A stretch of DNA of 62,919 bases from Zetaproteobacteria bacterium CG1_02_55_237. GTDB taxonomy: Bacteria; Pseudomonadota; Zetaproteobacteria; Mariprofundales; Mariprofundaceae. A program made the position numbers and the translations under genes. The stretch spans positions 1-62,919 of the forward strand of contig MNXA01000020.1 of the NCBI GenBank assembly GCA_001871195.1, in the 5' to 3' direction. Of the stretch, positions 8,769 through 17,052 are shown piece after piece (positions within the stretch are counted from its first letter, which is position 1; every line of letters starts with the position of its first letter). Under the pieces are notes generated by a model that worked only from the letters and a program-made list of their open reading frames with translations, made no database searches and was not told the origin of the DNA.

Positions 8769-9758
8769 ATGACCGGGGCGGTATGTGTAGTCGGTGCAGG
8801 CTCCTGGGGTACGGCCCTGGCCATGGTGCTGGCGCGCCACGGGCGCGAGGTGCGCCTGCTGGCCCGCGATGCATCGCGCGCAGCGCTTATGCAGCAGGCG
8901 CGCTGCAACAATGATTATCTGCCGGGCATCAACTTTCCGGCATCCCTGCGCGTAAGCGGATCGACGGAGGAGGCCCTGCATATGGCCGCTGCGGTGGTGG
9001 TGGCCACGCCCTGTTCGGCAGCGGAAGCGATTCTGCCGGTGATTGCCGCAGCAGTTGACGGGCCGGTGATTGCCGCCTTCAAGGGATTGGACCCGATGAC
9101 CTTCGAGCGTACTGACGAATTACTGCTGCGCTATGTCGGCCGGGAACGTGCTGCGATTCTTTCCGGCCCGTCGTTTGCGCTGGAAGTGGCGCGCGGCCAG
9201 CCCACCGCCATCACCATGGCCGCAGGCAGTGAAGAACTGGCGCGTCGGGCGGGGATCTTTTTCGACGATACGGCCTTTCGTATCTACAGCAGCGACGACA
9301 TGGCTGGCGTGGCACTGGGCGGTGCCTTGAAGAATGTGATTGCCATTGCCGCCGGTGTTGCCGCAGGGCTGAAGCTGGGGCATAACGCCGAGGCGGCAGT
9401 GGTAACCCGCGGCCTTGCCGAACTGATGCGCCTGGCCGGGGCAGCCGGGGCGCGGCGCGAAACCCTGATGGGGCTGTCCGGCCTGGGCGATCTGGTGCTG
9501 ACCTGCACCGGCGAATTATCGCGCAACCGGCGGCTGGGCATAGCAATGGCCGAGGGGCTCAAGCCCGATGCGGCGCAGGCGCGCATCGGGCAGGTGGCCG
9601 AAGGGGTGCGCACGGCAGCTGCGGCGCATGCCATGGCCAAAGCATTGCAGGTGGATGTGCCGCTGATGGAGTCGGTGCATCTGGTGCTGCAAAACAAGCT
9701 GGATGCGGCAGTTGCCGCAAAGCAGCTGATGGCGCGCCCTGAACGCAGCGAGTTCTAG
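8769..9758 (+). CDS. gpsA: Glycerol-3-phosphate dehydrogenase [NAD(P)+]
   Basis: Cytosolic enzyme that makes sn-glycerol 3-phosphate for phospholipids from dihydroxyacetone phosphate. The 329-residue protein starts with the Rossmann motif VGAGSWGTALA, has the FKGLDP and SGPSFA segments, and the catalytic-lysine region GGALKNVIAIAAG followed by GHNAEAAVVTRGL. The length is typical. It starts 24 bases after lnt on the same strand and probably belongs to the same transcript. Confidence 0.95.
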   Translation: MTGAVCVVGAGSWGTALAMVLARHGREVRLLARDASRAALMQQARCNNDYLPGINFPASLRVSGSTEEALHMAAAVVVATPCSAAEAILPVIAAAVDGPVIAAFKGLDPMTFERTDELLLRYVGRERAAILSGPSFALEVARGQPTAITMAAGSEELARRAGIFFDDTAFRIYSSDDMAGVALGGALKNVIAIAAGVAAGLKLGHNAEAAVVTRGLAELMRLAGAAGARRETLMGLSGLGDLVLTCTGELSRNRRLGIAMAEGLKPDAAQARIGQVAEGVRTAAAAHAMAKALQVDVPLMESVHLVLQNKLDAAVAAKQLMARPERSEF

Positions 9759-9775
9759 CTGGCTGAAGGCCTTCG

Positions 9776-10297
9776 ATGAGCGGCGAAGAGGACGATCTGT
9801 TCGGCAAGGCGATGCAAGATGTGCGGCGCATCGAAAGCGAGCCGCGCCGCGTCGCGGAAAAACCCAAAGCACAACTCAGACAGGATATTCACACGGGTCG
9901 CATTCAATCCGCAGCGGCTTCGGCACCCATGCATCGGCCGGAGCCTGCTGACGAACCCTGGATTTTGAAGGCGGACGGTGTTTCTTCCGAACGCCTGCGC
10001 CAGCTCGGCGCGGGGCGCCCGTCCATCGATGCGGAAACCGATCTGCACGGCATGACCCGCGAAGAGATGTACCGTTCGCTGTCTTATGTCATGGAGCAGG
10101 CGCTGGAGCGGGGCTGGCGCGTTTTATCTCTGGTGCACGGCCGCGGTCTGCATTCGGAAGATGGCAAGGCGGTGCTCAAGGAAGCGGTTTACGCCTGGCT
10201 GCGCGACGGCCCGTATGCCGGCTGGATTCTTGCTGCCGTCCCCAAACCCGGCACAGGTGGTGGCTCGGCTCTGATTCTGCTGCGCCGCCGTCGCTGA
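9776..10297 (+). CDS. Smr-domain protein
   Basis: A 173-residue protein with a low-complexity charged N-terminus (1-80) and a C-terminal Smr domain. The diagnostic motifs are DLHG-x-T (89-94) and HGRGLHS (121-127), with the usual final basic stretch. Stand-alone Smr domains (SmrA/SmrB type) are nucleases; SmrB cleaves mRNA at collided ribosomes. Which of these applies cannot be told from the sequence. It lies 17 bases after gpsA in the same direction. Confidence 0.85.
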   Translation: MSGEEDDLFGKAMQDVRRIESEPRRVAEKPKAQLRQDIHTGRIQSAAASAPMHRPEPADEPWILKADGVSSERLRQLGAGRPSIDAETDLHGMTREEMYRSLSYVMEQALERGWRVLSLVHGRGLHSEDGKAVLKEAVYAWLRDGPYAGWILAAVPKPGTGGGSALILLRRRR

Positions 10298-10305
10298 ACG
10301 TTCTC

Positions 10306-10878
10306 CTAGAACCAGGTGGTGGTGGCGGGGAGTTCCACACCGAACTGCGAACCGGCATATAACAGCAGCGCTGCAAGTGTGATCAGCGACAGCATCATGA
10401 CAAAAAAGGCACCGAGAATGATGAGCAGGGCAGGGCCGGCTCCGATGCGGCCGTGCGAGACCAGTCCCTGCCAGTTAAGATAGAGATTCCACAACCAGCC
10501 GAGCAGACCGATGAGCGGTATCCATGAGAAGACCATCGGTGCGCTGCTGTAGGCACAGATCTGGAATGCCCCGACAGTGGATAGTTCAGAACTGCAAAAG
10601 CGGCGTGCCGCCCAGCCGAGATACCAGGCCCACATCCATGTGCCGATGAGGCCGAACATCAGCGAGATCGGCAGGATGAATATCATGGTGATCACGCCGG
10701 TTGCGATGCTCGCCACCAGTGCCGGAATGGACAGAAAGATGCACAGCAGCATGAAGCTGTCGCGGTAGTCGCGCGCTTCGGGCATGGCGGTGAAGAATTC
10801 ATTGGGCGATCCCATCACCCCCTTGAAGGCTGGCAGCAGCGTGTCGCCGATGCGCTCGGCGGAAAAATAGCGGTTCAT
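10306..10878 (-). CDS. YIP1-family membrane protein
   Basis: A 190-residue integral membrane protein with about five hydrophobic helices after a soluble N-terminal part that contains LLPAFKGVMGSPNEFF, typical of bacterial YIP1-domain proteins of unknown function. Three ATGs are close together (10887, 10884, 10878); the ribosome site GAAAGG favours 10878. It converges on the smr gene with only 8 bases between stops and diverges from the DUF2782 gene. Confidence 0.65.
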   Translation of the reverse strand: MNRYFSAERIGDTLLPAFKGVMGSPNEFFTAMPEARDYRDSFMLLCIFLSIPALVASIATGVITMIFILPISLMFGLIGTWMWAWYLGWAARRFCSSELSTVGAFQICAYSSAPMVFSWIPLIGLLGWLWNLYLNWQGLVSHGRIGAGPALLIILGAFFVMMLSLITLAALLLYAGSQFGVELPATTTWF

Positions 10879-10983
10879 ATCCATCATCCTTTCCGGGCTC
10901 TTTGTCTCCGGCGAATCAGAGCAACGTATGCAAGGGCAAACATTCCCTTTGTGCAAGCCCTGAACATTTTCTATAGTGAGCCC

Positions 10984-11397
10984 ATGCAACGTACCCTGTT
11001 CACCTTTCTGTTCATGCTGCTTGTGATCGGCATCCCTGCCGTGCAGGCCGAAGATTCTGCTCCTGCCCTGCCGCCGCCGACCGGTGTGTCGGACACGCAC
11101 GAGGCGCTGGAAACGGTCGAGCCACCGGCGGCGCCGCAGGATGAGGGCTTGCGTGGCGAGCTGTCCCCGCCCGCGGATGACAGCAATGTCGGGGTCTATT
11201 CCACCACGCGTGAAGACGGAACCAAAATCGAGGAATATTCACATCATGGCCGTGTTTATATGGTCAAGGTGACGCCGCCGCACGGGATGCCACCTTACTA
11301 CCTTTACGACAACAATGGTGACGGACAATTCGAGCGTCGCCTGCCCGGCGGCAACAAGCGTCCGAGCCCGCCTGAATGGGTGATTCATCGCTTCTAG
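10984..11397 (+). CDS. DUF2782 periplasmic protein
   Basis: A 137-residue protein with a clear signal peptide (residues 1-22, ending in AVQA), a proline-rich linker, and a compact C-terminal domain (GTKIEEYSHHGRVYMVKV, then PPYYLYDNNGDGQF) that matches DUF2782 as I remember it. The function is unknown. The start is set by the signal peptide; a GTG further upstream would put extra residues before it. It is followed at 16 bases by thiE. Confidence 0.7.
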   Translation: MQRTLFTFLFMLLVIGIPAVQAEDSAPALPPPTGVSDTHEALETVEPPAAPQDEGLRGELSPPADDSNVGVYSTTREDGTKIEEYSHHGRVYMVKVTPPHGMPPYYLYDNNGDGQFERRLPGGNKRPSPPEWVIHRF

Positions 11398-11413
11398 TCC
11401 GGCCTGATCCATT

Positions 11414-12061
11414 ATGCCTGCGCATCGTGAAGCATCAGATCACCCGGACTTTCGTCCCGGGCTATTACTGATTACCGACCACACCCGCTATACCGGCGAG
11501 GCCTTTTTTGCCTCTGTCGAGGCTGCGTTGAAAGGCGGTGCGGATGCAGTTCTGGTGCGTGAAAAGCAGCTGGACAGCGCCCGTCTGCTGGCCTTCTGTT
11601 CCAGGCTGAGAGAACTGACCAGCCGTTATGCCGCCCACTTGCTGGTACACACGCAGGCCGATGTGGCGCATGCCGTGGGCGCGGATGGCGTGCATGTGGC
11701 CTCAAGCGACATTGGCGAACTGCCCGCCATGCGCCGCTGGCTGAACAATCCGGACATTAGCCTGTCTGCCTCCTGCCACGATGCGGGGCAGCTGCAGCAG
11801 GCAAGCGATGCCGGAGCTGATTTCGCTCTGCTCTCGCCGGTGTTTCCGACCGCCAGCCATCCCGGCGAAGCGCATCTGGGCGTGGAAAGGTTCTCGGAAC
11901 TGGCCGCAGCCTCGCCACTTCCAGTCATCGCCCTCGGCGGTATCACACCGGAAAATCGTGCCGAGCTTGCCAACTATCCTGTCGCAGTGATCAGTGCCTT
12001 GTTGGGAGCGGTGAACCCGGAACAGGCGGCAGGCCTGTTGAGTTGCGGTCGGGCACGCTGA
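11414..12061 (+). CDS. thiE: Thiamine-phosphate synthase-like protein (ThiE/TenI)
   Basis: A 215-residue TIM-barrel protein. ThiE joins hydroxymethylpyrimidine diphosphate and thiazole phosphate to make thiamine phosphate. Family motifs seen: LVREKQLD, GADGVHVASSD, SASCHD, FALLSPVFPTASHPG and ALGGITPEN. The VREKQ and SPVF-T segments support the synthase, but the TenI isomerase-like subgroup cannot be excluded. thiS and thiG lie 25 kb away. No TPP riboswitch motif was seen upstream. Confidence 0.82.
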   Translation: MPAHREASDHPDFRPGLLLITDHTRYTGEAFFASVEAALKGGADAVLVREKQLDSARLLAFCSRLRELTSRYAAHLLVHTQADVAHAVGADGVHVASSDIGELPAMRRWLNNPDISLSASCHDAGQLQQASDAGADFALLSPVFPTASHPGEAHLGVERFSELAAASPLPVIALGGITPENRAELANYPVAVISALLGAVNPEQAAGLLSCGRAR

Positions 12062-12074
12062 GGAGCAGGCAAGC

Positions 12075-12542
12075 TTACCGGTTGATTTCACTCTTCAGGA
12101 AGCTTTTGAGCAGGTCCGGCTGATCCCTGTAGCTATCGCTGTTGCAGATGGTTTTTTGACCGCTCTTGATCATGCAATCATCGTCATCGCGCGGTCGCTT
12201 GTACACGATATCCACATCGCCGCTGCTATGGCAGGTGAACTCCATAACCTCGTTGGCCCAGGTGCCGGATTTCGAGCATACCTCCCGCCCGTGTCTGAGG
12301 GGAATACAGTGACTGGAATGATAGCGTTCGTCATCGAGGGTGATCGTGTTGCCGCTGGTTGAAATATTCATCGAGCTGTAGGTGCTCGCCGCCATGCGCC
12401 GCACGGTGTCCTTGCAGTATCCGGTGTCCCCTTTGAATTCTGAAAAATGATAGGAATGGCTGAAGCGAAGGCCGGCTTGCGCAGGCTGCGCAGCCAACGG
12501 CATGGCGATCAGCAGGCAGATCAGCGACATAAGGATTTTCAT
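12075..12542 (-). CDS. Secreted hypothetical protein
   Basis: A 155-residue protein with a signal peptide (1-23, cleavage after PAQA), so probably periplasmic. The mature part has six cysteines, in GYCKD, SHCIPL, EVCSK, FTCHSS, DDCMI and TICNS, possibly three disulfides, and an acidic RPRDDDD patch. I do not recognise a family. It converges with thiE (13-base gap) and is preceded by a 114-base spacer. Upstream, AGGA lies about 5 bases before the ATG. Confidence 0.7.
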   Translation of the reverse strand: MKILMSLICLLIAMPLAAQPAQAGLRFSHSYHFSEFKGDTGYCKDTVRRMAASTYSSMNISTSGNTITLDDERYHSSHCIPLRHGREVCSKSGTWANEVMEFTCHSSGDVDIVYKRPRDDDDCMIKSGQKTICNSDSYRDQPDLLKSFLKSEINR

Positions 12543-12656
12543 GGGTGTCCTCCCAGGATAAGTCGATTGGCAAACATTATGAATGCGGTCTTGTCTGTAA
12601 AGTTTTTTGTGGGGCTGTCAGGGCATGGGTGGCCCCATGCATAAATGCAACAGGGG

Positions 12657-13397
12657 CTAGGCGGACTGAAGTTTTTCCAGCATGGCGTTGACCGCCTGCA
12701 CGGCCAGTTCGAGCTGTTCATGGTCTTGCGAATTCAGGCAGATCTTGCCGCAGGGCTTGTGGCCCAATGTGCCGGGATAGGAGCCGATCTCAACAGCGGG
12801 GAACTGAGCCTGAATACGGTCCAGCGCAGCTGCAAAGCTGCTTTCCGGCAGGCACACCTCGACTTCGCGGCGCAGAAAGGCTTGTCCACCGAAGTCGCCC
12901 AGGATCACCTCAAGCTGTGATGCGAAGATGCCCGGAACCCCGGCCAGCACATAAACGTTGGCGATGCTTGCCCCCGGGGCAATGGTCTTTTCGCAACGAA
13001 TCAGATGTGCGCCCTGCGGGACGCGAGCCATGCGCCGCCGGCCATCATTGAGCCCGTCCTTGCCGTAATACTCGGTCATGGCCTGCACGACGTAGCGATG
13101 TTCGATCAGCGGCACATCAAAGGCACAGGCGATCGATTCCATGGTGATGTCGTCGTGGGTCGGTCCGATGCCGCCGCTGGTAATCACCGCATCATAATCT
13201 GAGCGCAGCCGGTTGAGTGTGGAAATAATGCGCTCAGCGACATCAGGGATTACAGCGATCTCCGCCAGCCGGCAACCGCGTTCAAACAGCTTTTCTGCGG
13301 CCAGATGCGCATTGGCCTCTCGCGTACGTCCGGAGAGGATTTCATTGCCGATCACCAGAATGGCGGCGGTCTGATGTTTGCGCTGCGGCTCGTTCAT
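12657..13397 (-). CDS. Molybdopterin-binding-domain protein (CinA N-terminal type)
   Basis: A 246-residue protein consisting of a MoaB/MogA-like fold: AAILVIGNEILSGRTREAN at the N-terminus, then VITSGGIGPTHDDITMES (about 80-97) and VLAGVPGIFASQ. This is the N-terminal domain of CinA; the C-terminal nicotinamide-nucleotide amidase domain is absent, as in many proteobacterial stand-alone versions. Relatives are annotated as competence/damage-inducible or ADP-ribose pyrophosphatase-like. ATG 13397 is chosen because the family begins at that point; the frame stays open upstream without similarity. Confidence 0.85.
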   Translation of the reverse strand: MNEPQRKHQTAAILVIGNEILSGRTREANAHLAAEKLFERGCRLAEIAVIPDVAERIISTLNRLRSDYDAVITSGGIGPTHDDITMESIACAFDVPLIEHRYVVQAMTEYYGKDGLNDGRRRMARVPQGAHLIRCEKTIAPGASIANVYVLAGVPGIFASQLEVILGDFGGQAFLRREVEVCLPESSFAAALDRIQAQFPAVEIGSYPGTLGHKPCGKICLNSQDHEQLELAVQAVNAMLEKLQSA

Positions 13398-13457
13398 GGG
13401 CGGATAGTCTAGGCAACTGTGCAGACCTTCGCCACATCTTCGCCCTCCGGAAGCGAT

Positions 13458-13494
13458 AAAAAAATGGCCGCAGCGAACATGGATCGCTACGGCC
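13458..13494 (-). terminator. Rho-independent terminator of htpX
   Basis: On the minus strand an 11-base stem (GGCCGTAGCGA with TCGCTGCGGCC, one G-T pair) and a 7-base loop are followed by ATTTTTTT. It lies 25 bases after the htpX stop, on the same strand. Confidence 0.85.
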
Positions 13495-13518
13495 CTGACA
13501 TGCGCTGCGTTTGGCGCT

Positions 13519-14457
13519 TTAGTTTTGTTTTTGACCGCGCAGTGCGGCGATGCGGGCTGCCGTCGGCGGATGGCTGGCGAACAGGCTGCTGATCTTGCCG
13601 GGCCGGCCATGAATCTTCATCGTGGCCAGGGCATCCTGCGGGGCCAGACCACCGCCGGTGGATTCCTCTTCGACCGGTTCAGTGCGGCTTGCGATGGCCT
13701 CGATCTTCTGCAGGGCGCGAATCATCGGCTCGGCACCATAGTGCCTTGCGGCATGCGCATCGGCACGGAATTCACGGCGTCTGGAATGCCACATCACGAC
13801 AATCATGGCCAGAATCGAGAACAGGATCTGCAGCACCATATTGACGATGAAATAGAGCATGAAATTCATCTGGCCGTCACGCGAGCCGGCCGAAGCGACC
13901 ATGCGCGCAATGACACCGGCGAGGAAGTAGACAAAGGTATTCATCAAGCCCTGCAGCAGGGTGGTGGCCACCATATCGCCATTGCTCACATGGCCCATTT
14001 CATGGGCCAGCACGGCTTGCACCTCATCGTCGCGCAGGTTGTTCACCAGGCCTGAGGATACGGCGACCATCGAATGATTGCTGCCCGGGCCGGTGGCGAA
14101 TGCGTTGGGGGTGTCATCCCAGTAAACCCATACCTCGGGCATCTTCACGCCATCGCGTCGGGCCAGTTCCTGCACCGTGTTATAGACCAGCTTTTCCTTC
14201 GGGGTGACAGGATCGGTGACCTGCTGCATCTTGTACATGCGCTTGGCCATCGGCTTGGACAAGAGCAGGGAAATGAAGGCGCCGCCGAAGCCGAACACCA
14301 TCGCCCAGGCAAACTGCATCGATGTGATGCTTTCACGCAGGTCGATGCCGAAGGCCGGCAGGACAAAGGCGATCAGGATGTTGCCTGTAATAATCAGGGT
14401 GAGAAAAACCAGCAGGTTGGTAAGAATGAGCATGAATATGCCCTTGAATGCGCGCAT
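13519..14457 (-). CDS. htpX: Membrane zinc metalloprotease HtpX
   Basis: A heat-shock protease that degrades damaged membrane proteins together with FtsH. 312 residues: two N-terminal membrane helices (about 5-55), the zinc site HEMGH (in VLAHEMGHVSNGD), two further hydrophobic helices, then the third-ligand region RRREFRADAHAA. ATG 14457 follows GGAGG at ideal spacing. A sigma-32-like promoter lies upstream and a strong terminator downstream, so it is monocistronic. It diverges from lon. Confidence 0.95.
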   Translation of the reverse strand: MRAFKGIFMLILTNLLVFLTLIITGNILIAFVLPAFGIDLRESITSMQFAWAMVFGFGGAFISLLLSKPMAKRMYKMQQVTDPVTPKEKLVYNTVQELARRDGVKMPEVWVYWDDTPNAFATGPGSNHSMVAVSSGLVNNLRDDEVQAVLAHEMGHVSNGDMVATTLLQGLMNTFVYFLAGVIARMVASAGSRDGQMNFMLYFIVNMVLQILFSILAMIVVMWHSRRREFRADAHAARHYGAEPMIRALQKIEAIASRTEPVEEESTGGGLAPQDALATMKIHGRPGKISSLFASHPPTAARIAALRGQKQN

Positions 14458-14504
14458 CGGGGTCCTCCGCAAATGGTTTATAATGTATTGCCAATCAGGG
14501 CGTT

Positions 14505-14532
14505 TATAGGGGCGATCAATCGATTGTTCAAG
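14505..14532 (-). promoter_or_regulatory. Sigma-32-like heat-shock promoter of htpX
   Basis: Read on the minus strand: CTTGAAC (14526-14532), 13 bases, then CCCCTATA (14505-14512). The E. coli RpoH consensus is CTTGAAA, 13-17 bases, CCCCATNT, so both boxes agree well. Transcription would start near 14498, about 40 bases before the htpX ATG. A perfect palindrome, CAATCGATTG (14517-14526), lies mostly in the spacer. Confidence 0.6.
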
Positions 14533-14587
14533 CTGCTTGTATGCCCGTTTTTGATTTGGCGCAGCGCAGCGAATGATGCTTTAGCCC

Positions 14588-14616
14588 TTGAAATGAGCGC
14601 AATAGTTGATTATATA
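14588..14616 (+). promoter_or_regulatory. lon promoter placing +1 at the start codon
   Basis: TTGAAA (14588-14593) and TATATA (14611-14616) are 17 bases apart, an excellent sigma-70-type promoter. The expected start point, about 7 bases after the -10, coincides with the lon ATG at 14623, and no Shine-Dalgarno lies between. The -35 is part of CCCTTGAAA, which also fits the sigma-32 -35 consensus, though no CCCCAT-type -10 is present. Confidence 0.55.
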
Positions 14617-14622
14617 TAGTGA

Positions 14623-17052
14623 ATGACAGATGAAGTTCACGTTCCCGACGACATTACCGATGAAACCCTGATGGAAGAGGTGCAAAACGCCGGCCTGGTG
14701 GTGGCCAAAGAGATGCTGCCACCGCTGCTGAGCATCCTGCCATTATCCAACCGGCCGCTGTTTCCCGGGCTTATCGTCCCGCTGGTTTATGAGGGTGATG
14801 AGCTGATCAAGGAGTTCCGCGAGATAACGGCCGCGGAGGAGAAGTATGTCGGCCTGCTGCTGGTGCGTGATGAAGATGCATCTTTTACCACGGAGAATCT
14901 CTACGAGGTCGGGGTGGCGGCCAAGGTTATCAAGGCAGTGGAAATACCGGGCCACGGCCTGCATATTATTTTTGAATGTCTGGAACGTTTCCGGATACGC
15001 GATTTTGCCTCCGGTCCGCCGCATATCAAGGCGCGGGTGCAGTATCACGAGGAAACCAGCTACAAGGATAATGTCGAGCTGAAGGCTTATACCGTCGCCA
15101 TCATCAACACCATCAAGGACCTGCTCAAGCACAATCCGCTGCATGAGGAAGAGCTGCGCCTGTTTCTGTCGCGTTTCGGCCTGGATGAGCCCAACCATCT
15201 GGCCGATTTCGCCGCCAGTATGACCACGGCAGGGCGGGTGGAATTGCAGGAGGTGCTGGAAACATATCCTATCTTCGACCGCATGAAGAAGGTGATGAGC
15301 CTGCTCAACCGCGAACTGAACGTCAGCAAGATACAGAATCGCATCCGCAACAATATTGAGGAGCGCATATCCGAACAGCAGCGCAAGTATTTTCTCAACG
15401 AGCAACTGCACGAAATCCAGCGCGAACTCGGTATGGAGGAGGAAGCCAGCGATCAGGAAATAAGAAGGCTGGTGATGCGGGCCAAGAAGCTGAAGTTTTC
15501 CGATGAGGCCAAGGAGGTTTTCGACGAGGAGTTGCGCAAATTATCCATGCTGGACGAAAGCTCGCCGGAATTCGGTGTGGCACGCAATTATCTCGACTGG
15601 CTTACCGCCCTTCCCTGGGGACGCTTCGGCCGTGACCGCTACAATCTCAAGAGGGCCGCACGCGCACTGGATCGCGACCACTCGGGGCTTGAGGATGTGA
15701 AACAGCGCATTCTTGAATTTATCGCCATTGGTGGACGCAAGCAGGAGGTGGGCGGCTCGATCATCCTGTTTGTCGGTCCTCCGGGTGTTGGCAAGACCAG
15801 TATCGGGCGGGCCATTGCCGAGGCAGTCAACCGGCCGTTCTTCCGCTTTTCGGTTGGCGGCATGCGCGACGAGGCGGAAATCAAGGGCCACCGGCGCACC
15901 TATATCGGCGCCATGCCGGGCAAGATTATTCAGGCGTTGAAACAGCTGAAAGCGGCCAACCCGGTCATCATGATCGACGAGGTGGACAAGATCGGTAACG
16001 ATTTCCGCGGCGATCCGGCCTCGGCCCTGCTTGAAGTGCTCGATCCCGAACAGAATCGGGATTTCCTCGATCACTATATGGATGTGCGCTTCGATCTGTC
16101 GCGCGTGCTGTTTCTGCTCACCGCCAATCAACTGGATACTGTTCCCGCACCGCTGCTTGATCGCGCCGAGATTATCCGGCTGCCGGGCTATATTGCCGAT
16201 GAAAAGGTGGAGATTGCCCGTCGCCACCTGTGGCCGCGCCTGCTCAAGCAGAACGGGCTGACGCGCAGTGATATCAGTCTTGCATCTACCGCCCTGCGCC
16301 ATCTTGTCGAGGATTATGCGCGCGAGCCGGGCGTACGCCATCTGGAGCAGCTGCTGAAAAAGATTCAGCGCAAAGCGGCTATGCAGATGGCGCAGGAGGA
16401 GAATGCTCCGGCCCTGCCGCTGGTGGTGAACACGCGCAATCTGGACGACTTTGCCGGCAAGCCGAAATACCGCGAAAAGAAGCAGCGCTGTGGCGTGGGT
16501 ATGGCCACAGGTCTAGCCTGGACGGCCATGGGCGGGGTCACGCTTGATCTGGAGGCTGCCCGGGTTCACGAGGATCGACGCGGTCTGAAGTTGACCGGCC
16601 AGCTGGGCAAGGTGATGCAGGAATCGGCCGAAATCACCTATTCCTATATCACAGCCAGGTTGACGCGTTACGGAGCGCCAGCTGACTTTTTCGAGAAGGC
16701 CTTCGTGCACCTGCATGTGCCTGAGGGCGCGGTGCCCAAGGATGGACCATCGGCCGGTATCAGCATGGCCACGGTGCTGCTATCGCTGGCTCTGGGTAAA
16801 GCGCCGGCTGCGATGGCCATGACCGGCGAGTTGACGCTGACCGGCGAGGTTCTGGCTATCGGCGGCGAACGCGAGAAGCTGCTGGCAGCCAAACGATTGG
16901 GCATCAAAGAGGTGATTCTGCCGGCTGCCAACCAGGTGGATGTTGAGGAGCTTGCCCCCTCCATCATCGAAGGTGTGACGGTTCATTATGTGAAGCATTT
17001 CGATGAAGTGGCCAAGCTGATGTTCGGAATCCGGTCTCAGCGTCAGCCGTGA
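14623..17052 (+). CDS. lon: ATP-dependent protease Lon
   Basis: Cytosolic AAA+ serine protease of 809 residues. N-terminal LON substrate domain (from about 38, LLSILPLSNRPLFPG), AAA module with Walker A GPPGVGKT (385-392) and Walker B VIMIDEVDK, and a protease domain with catalytic Ser about 710 in PKDGPSAG and Lys about 752 in GGEREKLLAA. It degrades misfolded and regulatory proteins. The ATG lacks a ribosome site and sits at the predicted transcription start. The last four bases overlap the PilZ gene. Confidence 0.96.
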   Translation: MTDEVHVPDDITDETLMEEVQNAGLVVAKEMLPPLLSILPLSNRPLFPGLIVPLVYEGDELIKEFREITAAEEKYVGLLLVRDEDASFTTENLYEVGVAAKVIKAVEIPGHGLHIIFECLERFRIRDFASGPPHIKARVQYHEETSYKDNVELKAYTVAIINTIKDLLKHNPLHEEELRLFLSRFGLDEPNHLADFAASMTTAGRVELQEVLETYPIFDRMKKVMSLLNRELNVSKIQNRIRNNIEERISEQQRKYFLNEQLHEIQRELGMEEEASDQEIRRLVMRAKKLKFSDEAKEVFDEELRKLSMLDESSPEFGVARNYLDWLTALPWGRFGRDRYNLKRAARALDRDHSGLEDVKQRILEFIAIGGRKQEVGGSIILFVGPPGVGKTSIGRAIAEAVNRPFFRFSVGGMRDEAEIKGHRRTYIGAMPGKIIQALKQLKAANPVIMIDEVDKIGNDFRGDPASALLEVLDPEQNRDFLDHYMDVRFDLSRVLFLLTANQLDTVPAPLLDRAEIIRLPGYIADEKVEIARRHLWPRLLKQNGLTRSDISLASTALRHLVEDYAREPGVRHLEQLLKKIQRKAAMQMAQEENAPALPLVVNTRNLDDFAGKPKYREKKQRCGVGMATGLAWTAMGGVTLDLEAARVHEDRRGLKLTGQLGKVMQESAEITYSYITARLTRYGAPADFFEKAFVHLHVPEGAVPKDGPSAGISMATVLLSLALGKAPAAMAMTGELTLTGEVLAIGGEREKLLAAKRLGIKEVILPAANQVDVEELAPSIIEGVTVHYVKHFDEVAKLMFGIRSQRQP

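Noticed and set aside
12657-13610. A longer start (13610) for the CinA-N-like protein
   Set aside because: The added 71 residues overlap htpX and its terminator, are low-complexity Arg/Ala-rich, and lack family similarity. ATG 13397 begins at the conserved core.
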